DNA from: CAWCWK01 sp963842125
GTDB lineage: Bacteria > Pseudomonadota > Alphaproteobacteria > Rhizobiales > CAWCWK01
Reading direction: 5' to 3'
Assembly: GCA_963842125.1 (NCBI GenBank)
Contig: CAWJFE010000001.1
Span: forward strand, 992,001 to 1,056,000
DNA length: 64,000 nt
Of this stretch, positions 59,341 to 64,000 are shown one piece after another. Below the pieces are notes generated by a model. The model saw only the letters and a program-made list of their open reading frames with translations, did not search any database and was not told where the DNA came from. Numbering within the stretch: position 1 is the first letter of the stretch; each line of letters opens with the position of its first letter. The position numbers and the translations under genes are program-made.

Positions 59341-59933
59341 CGAGGCCCCTCCAGGCAGCCGCTTTCGCTGGGTCGTAGCCAGTCGATCGTCATCTCCGAG
59401 GTGATCGCGAAGATGCCAAGGCCGCAGGCGCGCGAGCCTTCGGGCAGCTTGATCCAGAGCTCGAAGCCGGCCTCGTAGGGAAGGTCGCGCTCTATGTGAG
59501 CCTCCACGTCGGGCCGCGCGACGTTGGGCTCCAGAACCGTGACGATCCGGTTGCCGAGCGTCGCGCCGACGAAGGCGATCTCGGCGTCCTCCGCCTCGGA
59601 GACGGCCCAGCCGCGGACCGTGGCGCCCCGCTCGTATCGGGTGAGCGTGTCGATCACGCCCAGAACCGCCTCGTCCCGGTCGGGCAAGGTCAGGACGAGG
59701 CCCGCGTTCCCGAGCCGGGCGCGCTCGACGAGTTCCGCGAGATCGACGCGCAGGGACGTGCCGAAGTCGTCGGCCTCGATGTCGGCGGCGAGGGCCAGGA
59801 CGCGGACCAGCGGTATGCGCGCCGGGTCGCCCGCGGAGCGCAGCAGATGGCGTGCGCCGGCGAGGTTGTAGGCCAGCATCGCGGCCGCGATGGCGGCGAG
59901 GACGAGGTAGAGGGGCAGGCTGCGACGGTTCAC
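59337..59933 (-). CDS. Membrane-anchored protein of unknown function
   Basis: A 198-residue protein with one N-terminal membrane helix (LYLVLAAIAAAMLAYNL, about residues 8-24) and a soluble remainder rich in beta-strand patterns (TLPDRDEAVLGVIDTLTRYE, GATVRGWAVSEAEDAEIAFV). No family is recognised. The GTG start at 59933 overlaps the stop of the large membrane glycosyltransferase-like gene by 4 bp, so it belongs to the surface-sugar cluster and may be an accessory to that protein. The stop codon comes from element C. Confidence 0.75.
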   Translation of the reverse strand: MNRRSLPLYLVLAAIAAAMLAYNLAGARHLLRSAGDPARIPLVRVLALAADIEADDFGTSLRVDLAELVERARLGNAGLVLTLPDRDEAVLGVIDTLTRYERGATVRGWAVSEAEDAEIAFVGATLGNRIVTVLEPNVARPDVEAHIERDLPYEAGFELWIKLPEGSRACGLGIFAITSEMTIDWLRPSESGCLEGPR

Positions 59934-61234
59934 TCGAACGCGTCCTTGTGTGCGCCCTCCGGGCCTCCTCGCGCCGCCGGGCCCGTCCGAAGCAGGACGC
60001 GGGGGGCACCGGCGAGGGCGCAGGCCATGAGAAAGGCGAAGGGGATCGTGACGAAGAGGTAGCGGCCCTGGGGCTGGGGCACGAGCTCCTGCGAGCCATA
60101 GGCGTTGGCGAGCACGACGCAGACGGCCATGCTCCAGAACAGCACGACCAGAAGAGGGCGCCACAACCGCTCCGGCCAGGGCAGGGCCCGTGCCACTAGA
60201 TCCCGGCCCGCCACTGCAAGGGACACCAGGAAGAGAAGGCCAACGAGGGGGAAGAAAAAGACGCGGTAGTGGTGCGCTTCGAGGAAGAGCGTCATCCAGC
60301 CCAGGCCGTAGAAATAGCTTCGGAACGTGGTTCCGAGCCAACCCTCCATGTTGGTCCAGTGTATGATCCGACCCTCGCACAGGACGAAGCAGACGGCGCG
60401 TTGGTCCGCGTTGCCGCGATACCACTCCGTGAAGTCCACCTGTCCGGACATGCCGGTAATCTCGCCGAACTGCCAGTAGACGAGCGCGAGGTAGGGGCCG
60501 GCCACGAGAAGCGCGGTGCCGACGGCCCACAAGACCGGACGCAGGACCGGACCACGGTCGAGAAGACCGAGAAAGGCCAGGACGGTCCCATAGAAGACGA
60601 AGGCCGGGAAGTAGTAGAGCTTGGAGCACAGCACCAGCCCGCAGGCGGCGCCGAGGAGGATGGCGGCGCGCGTCGATCGCGTGCGCAGCATCCATACGAA
60701 GGCGGCCAGCGAGAGCGTCGTGGTGGCCAGTGCGAAGCCGTCGGCGTTGAAATAGGCGAAGACGAAGGTGACCTGCGGCACGGCCGCCAGGATGATCGCC
60801 AGGAGGGCGAGCGCCGCGGGGCGGACCTCCAGCCCCCGCCCGATTGCGAGGAGGGAGAGGAAGAAGACGCCCGCCAGTCCCCAGTTAACGGCCCTCGGCG
60901 CGAGAAAGGCGAGCTCGGCCGACAGGTAGTCGACAAGCACGCTGGCCGAGGCAAGGCCGAGCAGCGCGTTCAGATAGGGCAGGCCGTAATACCAGAACGC
61001 GTCGGGATGGTAGACGTAGTCGCTCAGGATCCCGGTGAAGGTCGCGGCCGGATCGAGGCCCGGCACCGGCATGTCTCTAAAGAGGAAGAGGTACTCGATC
61101 AGGAAGAAATGCGTGAACTCGTCCGGCGCGCCGTTGAAGGGAATGACGAGCGACCAGAGGATGACGAGCGCCACATAGGCCGCGCTCAGAAGAGCGTAGC
61201 CCAACGCGCCGGCACTGGAGCGAGGCGCGCTCAT
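59930..61234 (-). CDS. GT-C-like polytopic membrane protein (DUF2142/GT39-like)
   Basis: A 434-residue membrane protein with ten or more helices. The first loop after helix 1 carries VIPFNGAPDEFTHFFLIEYL; the PDExxH pattern resembles the acidic catalytic loop of GT-C glycosyltransferases and the PDEPAHF motif of DUF2142 proteins. The large later loop (WRGN-like YRGNADQRAVCFVLCEGR) would face the periplasm. Start and stop overlap the GtrA and small-protein genes by 4 bp each. In gtrABC systems the third protein, variable in sequence, moves the sugar from undecaprenyl phosphate to the glycan, and this gene holds that position. The sugar and acceptor are unknown. Confidence 0.78.
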   Translation of the reverse strand: MSAPRSSAGALGYALLSAAYVALVILWSLVIPFNGAPDEFTHFFLIEYLFLFRDMPVPGLDPAATFTGILSDYVYHPDAFWYYGLPYLNALLGLASASVLVDYLSAELAFLAPRAVNWGLAGVFFLSLLAIGRGLEVRPAALALLAIILAAVPQVTFVFAYFNADGFALATTTLSLAAFVWMLRTRSTRAAILLGAACGLVLCSKLYYFPAFVFYGTVLAFLGLLDRGPVLRPVLWAVGTALLVAGPYLALVYWQFGEITGMSGQVDFTEWYRGNADQRAVCFVLCEGRIIHWTNMEGWLGTTFRSYFYGLGWMTLFLEAHHYRVFFFPLVGLLFLVSLAVAGRDLVARALPWPERLWRPLLVVLFWSMAVCVVLANAYGSQELVPQPQGRYLFVTIPFAFLMACALAGAPRVLLRTGPAARGGPEGAHKDAFE

Positions 61235-61653
61235 CGCCCCAGCCGGTCCAGCAGGCGTCCGAAGGCGGCACCGCGCAGCAGGGTGCGCCCGAACACGAAG
61301 TTGGCGACCGTCGTGACCATCATGACGAGGATAATGGCGAAGCGCGGCGGCACGCCCATGCGCTCCAGCGCCTCCAGGCTGACGATCCCGATGACGAAGA
61401 CCAGGACGTAGGAGAGCGCCATGCCGATCCGCGCCCCGCGCCCGGTGCGCCCTTGCGGGAAGACCTTGGACGGGTAGACCGCCACGACGAAGGCGAGCCC
61501 GCAGACCCAGGCCCCGGTATAGGCGAGGCCCGGCGCCAGGACGAAGAGGAGGAGTTGGTAGGCGGTGAAGGTGAGCGCGGCATTGGTCAGGCCGGCCAGC
61601 AGGAAGCGCGAGGCGTCGCGCGCCACGCCCGTGGGGGCGGACAGATCGACCAT
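61231..61653 (-). CDS. GtrA-family flippase
   Basis: A 140-residue membrane protein with four helices, typical of GtrA/DPMS1-like proteins that flip undecaprenyl-phosphate sugars. The family start is RFLLAGLTNAALTFTAYQLL, where the usual motif is RFxxVGxxNTxxxxxxY. VYPSKVFPQGRTGRGARIG matches the central basic loop and TTVANFVFGRTLL the conserved NFxxxRxxxF end. Its neighbours include a GtrB-like transferase and a GT-C-like protein. It starts 5 bp after the WxcM-type gene and overlaps the next gene by 4 bp. Confidence 0.88.
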   Translation of the reverse strand: MVDLSAPTGVARDASRFLLAGLTNAALTFTAYQLLLFVLAPGLAYTGAWVCGLAFVVAVYPSKVFPQGRTGRGARIGMALSYVLVFVIGIVSLEALERMGVPPRFAIILVMMVTTVANFVFGRTLLRGAAFGRLLDRLGR

Positions 61654-61658
61654 GGGCG

Positions 61659-62663
61659 TCAGTCCTTTGTCCCGGTCTCGACACTGGCCCCACCCTCCAC
61701 CAACGCGCGGAAGGCGGCGTAGTCGCGGATGTAGTCGTCGCCGTCATAGGGGTGCGAGGCGGCGACCATGAGGACGGTGTCGGGATCGAACTTGTACTGG
61801 ATGCCCCAGACCATGGGCGCGAGGTAGAGGCCGACCGTGGGGTCGGCGAGGCGCACCTCGCGCCGGCGCGCGCCGTCGTCGACGACGACCGAGAGCCCGC
61901 CATGGGCGGCGACGAGGAACTGCTCGCAGACCCGGTGGGCGTGCTCGCCGCGCACGTGGTCGCTGGGCACGCTATGGACGAGGAAGATCCGGTGCGGAGC
62001 GAAGGGAAAGCCGCCGCCGGGCTGCAGCGGCGTCAGGGAGCCGCGCATGTCGGAGAAGTGCGGCAGGCGCTCGATCCAGCAATCGCGCACGCCCAGATCC
62101 TGCCGCGCGCCGATCTCGGCGGGCAGGCCGACCTCGCCGCGCGCGGGCGGCGCGACGGACGGCGCGCCCTGGCCCTCCGCATTGTCCTGATAGCCGACGA
62201 TCACGGCCGGATTGCCGACCACGGTCGCGTGAGGAGGCACATTTCGGGTGACGACGGCGCCGGCGCCGACCATCGCGCCCCGCCCGATCCGCACGCCCGG
62301 CAGGATCGTCGCGTTGGCGCCCACCGAGACATCGTCCTCCAGGACCGTCTCCAGGAAGGCGTCCGGATATTGCTTGGAGCGGGGGCGCAGATCGTTGGTG
62401 AAGGTGGCGTTCGGGCCGACGAAGACGCGGTTCCCGAGGCGTAGGCCATCCCAGAGCTGCACACCGCATTTGAGCGTCACGTCGTCCCCGATGCGAACGT
62501 CGCCCTCGACGAAGACATGGTCGCACACGTTGCAATTGCGCCCCAGACGCGCACCCGGCAGCACGTGCGCGAAGGCCCACACGCGCGTGCCCTCGCCCAC
62601 AGTCTCACTCTCGCAAAGCCCTTGCGGATGGACAAAGACGCCCTCAGGCGCATCGCTCGGCAT
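61659..62663 (-). CDS. WxcM-type acyltransferase / dTDP-sugar 3,4-ketoisomerase fusion
   Basis: A 334-residue two-domain protein. Residues 1-160 are a left-handed beta-helix acyltransferase with hexapeptide repeats (VGEGTRVWAFAHVLPGARLG, VGANATILPGVRIGRGAM, NPAVIVGY). Residues 195-325 are a cupin of the FdtA/QdtA kind (HRIFLVHSVPSDHVRGEHAH, YLAPMVWGIQYKFDPDTVL, SHPYDGDDYIRDYAAF). Such WxcM fusions make 3-acylamido-3,6-dideoxyhexoses such as dTDP-Fuc3NAc: the cupin shifts the keto group, a DegT aminotransferase adds nitrogen and the beta-helix acylates. The aminotransferase at the window edge fits that role. Confidence 0.9.
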   Translation of the reverse strand: MPSDAPEGVFVHPQGLCESETVGEGTRVWAFAHVLPGARLGRNCNVCDHVFVEGDVRIGDDVTLKCGVQLWDGLRLGNRVFVGPNATFTNDLRPRSKQYPDAFLETVLEDDVSVGANATILPGVRIGRGAMVGAGAVVTRNVPPHATVVGNPAVIVGYQDNAEGQGAPSVAPPARGEVGLPAEIGARQDLGVRDCWIERLPHFSDMRGSLTPLQPGGGFPFAPHRIFLVHSVPSDHVRGEHAHRVCEQFLVAAHGGLSVVVDDGARRREVRLADPTVGLYLAPMVWGIQYKFDPDTVLMVAASHPYDGDDYIRDYAAFRALVEGGASVETGTKD

Positions 62664-62711
62664 GTTCGCCCCCCTGGATCGGGGTCCCTATGGGAACCAA
62701 GCGTGGCGGTT

Positions 62712-63749
62712 TCAGGATGTCTCCACGATTCCCTCCCCGACCACCCGGCTGACGATCCGCAAGGGGCGGCGCTTGGTGTTCTCGAAGGTGCGCCAGAGAT
62801 AGGAGCCGATGATCCCCTGCACGGCCAGCGAGGCCGAGGCCGAGAAGGCGATCAGCACGGCCAGCGAGGTGTAGCCGGGCTCGTCGATGACGCCGAGAAG
62901 GCGCGAGACCGCGACGACGATCGCGAAGAGAAGGCTCAGCAAACAGCCGGCGATGCCGAACCAGAGCACGAGGAGGATGGGCAGGTCGGAGAACGAGAAG
63001 ATGCTGTCCATCATGTAGCGCAGCCGCCGCGCAAAGCTCCAGGCGCTCTCGCCGGCCGCGCGCTCCCTCCGCGTATAGGGCACGAAGCGGCGGCGATAGC
63101 CGATCCAGAAGAGCTGCGCGATCAGCGAGCTGTTGGGCTCCTGGATCCGCAGGACCGTGTCGAGCGCCTCCCGGTTGACGGCGAAGATGTCGACGCCGCC
63201 CTTGGGCACGTCCGGGATGACCATCTTGCGGTAGAGCCACCAGAAGGCGTTGGAGGCCGCGTCGCGCAGGAGGCCGTCATGCCGGTCGCGCCGTTCGCCG
63301 AAGACGATCTCGGCCTCGCCGCCCTCCAGGACGGAGAAGAACTCCAAAATGAGTTCGGGGGGCTCCTGCAGGTCGGCCGCCATCACGGCGACGATGTCTC
63401 CCGATGCGTGCTCCAGCCCGGTGCGGATGGCTGGGAAGGCCCCGAAATTGCGGCTGTGGAAGACGATGCGCGAGGGAAAGGAGAAGGTCGCGCGCGCCGC
63501 CACCAGCAGCTCGCCCGAACGGTCGGGCGAGCCGTCGATGACGAGGATGACCTCGATCGGGGCGGGCGAAGCGGCGTTGAGAGCCTCCAGCGCCGCGACG
63601 AGGGCGTCGATATTGTCCTCGTTGCGGTAGACGGGGATGACGAGGGAGCGGCGCGCGCGCGCCGGCAGGGTTGCCGCCTCGCCGTCGAGGCCGGCCCTCG
63701 CGGCGTCGGCGGCCTCCACCGTCAGGCCCGCCACGCTCAGGCCCGCCAT
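62712..63749 (-). CDS. GtrB/DPM-like family 2 glycosyltransferase
   Basis: A 345-residue family 2 glycosyltransferase with two C-terminal membrane helices, the layout of GtrB/ArnC-like polyprenyl-phosphate transferases. The GT-A core shows LVIPVYRNEDNIDALVAALE, VILVIDGSPDRSGELL, SRNFGAFPAIRTGLEHASGD and the DxD-like VAVMAADLQEPPELI. Membrane helices follow DSIFSFSDLPILLVLWFGIA and later in the chain. It is expected to load an activated sugar onto undecaprenyl phosphate for the GtrA flippase. The ATG at 63749 overlaps the aminotransferase stop by 13 bp. Confidence 0.9.
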   Translation of the reverse strand: MAGLSVAGLTVEAADAARAGLDGEAATLPARARRSLVIPVYRNEDNIDALVAALEALNAASPAPIEVILVIDGSPDRSGELLVAARATFSFPSRIVFHSRNFGAFPAIRTGLEHASGDIVAVMAADLQEPPELILEFFSVLEGGEAEIVFGERRDRHDGLLRDAASNAFWWLYRKMVIPDVPKGGVDIFAVNREALDTVLRIQEPNSSLIAQLFWIGYRRRFVPYTRRERAAGESAWSFARRLRYMMDSIFSFSDLPILLVLWFGIAGCLLSLLFAIVVAVSRLLGVIDEPGYTSLAVLIAFSASASLAVQGIIGSYLWRTFENTKRRPLRIVSRVVGEGIVETS

Positions 63750-64000
63750 GAGCCCAGCGCCTCGCAGACCTGCGCCACCTCGTCCTCGCGCAGGGTCGGG
63801 AAGCAGGGGAGGCTGAGGAGGCGCGGCAAGCTTGCGCGCGACACGGGCACGCCGCCCGGCGCGAGGCGCTGGGCGAGCTCCGACCAGCCGGGCTGGTCGC
63901 AGTCGAGGACGGGATAGTGCACGTCGGTGCGCACGCCGCGCGCCTCCAGATGGGCGCGCAGGCCCTCCCGGTCTTCGGCGAGGAGAACGGCGAGATGGCC
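63737..64000 (-). CDS. DegT/DnrJ/EryC1 aminotransferase, C-terminal part (runs off the window)
   Basis: The window ends inside this gene; only the last 87 codons are visible. The segments LRAHLEARGVRTDVHYPVLD and LSLPCFPTLREDEVAQVCEA match the C-terminal end of DegT-family PLP sugar aminotransferases (the HYP and LPxxPxL blocks). The PLP lysine lies outside the window. Its overlap with the glycosyltransferase gene and the WxcM fusion two genes on suggest an FdtB/QdtB-like 3-aminotransferase that makes a 3-amino-3,6-dideoxy sugar nucleotide. Confidence 0.82.
   Translation of the reverse strand, partial: GHLAVLLAEDREGLRAHLEARGVRTDVHYPVLDCDQPGWSELAQRLAPGGVPVSRASLPRLLSLPCFPTLREDEVAQVCEALGSWRA

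Noticed and set aside
1..64000. tRNA or rRNA genes
   Set aside because: Scanning for the TPsiC-arm pattern and rRNA segments by eye found none; a covariance-model search could still reveal one.

Overview
The window is high-GC bacterial DNA with very long spurious open frames on the opposite strand of real genes. Gene content points to an alphaproteobacterium, most likely of the Hyphomicrobiales/Rhodobacterales type: plant-type GshA, HrpB, YciB, GpsA, RecX, PAS-only soluble chemoreceptors, a tripartite tricarboxylate (TTT) transporter and a rhizobial-type hydroxyproline operon. Species cannot be named from sequence alone. No rRNA, tRNA, CRISPR array, integrase or intact insertion sequence was seen.

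Layout. 0.1-6.8 kb: SAM methyltransferase, gshA, hrpB, a D-amino-acid-transaminase-like gene and a flavin reductase. 6.8-10.1 kb: a PAS-GGDEF-EAL gene broken by many frameshifts and carrying a 12-bp minisatellite, followed by an eight-copy 22-bp tandem array. 10.1-15.3 kb: the conserved divergent pair ybbA-ybbP / tesA, then yciB. 15.4-20 kb: EF-hand protein, OmpR-type two-component system, TauE/SafE permease, KDG-kinase-like sugar kinase. 20.2-23.7 kb: a 50-residue lipoprotein, YtoQ, then a 2.7-kb stretch of gene debris (cyclase/ATPase, OppA and CSLREA/beta-helix remnants) with a perfect CRP-like palindrome. 23.7-36.5 kb: gpsA, recX, a Sel1/peptidoglycan-binding/trypsin-like protease, flavin reductase with a winged-helix tail, 2OG-Fe(II) oxygenase, TPR lipoprotein, two soluble PAS chemoreceptors and an M10/RTX metalloprotease. 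36.7-41.7 kb: MmgE/PrpD protein, peptide-type binding protein and a convergent OppB/OppC permease pair.

41.9-49.8 kb looks like a sugar-acid island: LacI-family repressor, TctA/TctB/TctC transporter and, divergently, an IlvD/Edd dehydratase (two single-base frameshifts), a DapA-family lyase and an RraA-family aldolase. A LacI-type operator lies between the two transcription units. 49.9-59.3 kb is a hydroxyproline catabolic island: GntR/FCD regulator with a perfect 16-bp operator, a polar-amino-acid ABC transporter, a Pyr4H2C-deaminase-like DapA protein, 4-hydroxyproline epimerase (Cys/Cys), D-hydroxyproline dehydrogenase-like flavoprotein, an enolase-superfamily enzyme (HpbD / cis-3-hydroxyproline dehydratase type) and a Ser/Thr trans-3-hydroxyproline-dehydratase-like protein. 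Together they could feed several hydroxyproline isomers into alpha-ketoglutarate and proline. 59.3-64 kb is a surface-sugar cluster: GtrA, a GtrB-like glycosyltransferase, a GT-C-like membrane protein, a WxcM-type acyltransferase/ketoisomerase fusion and the end of a DegT aminotransferase.

A dispersed palindromic element occurs three times (about 45.0, 51.5 and 59.3 kb), each time just after a stop codon, with a possible fourth, diverged copy at 20.4 kb. Short tandem repeats of 12, 13, 15 and 22 bp recur through the window.
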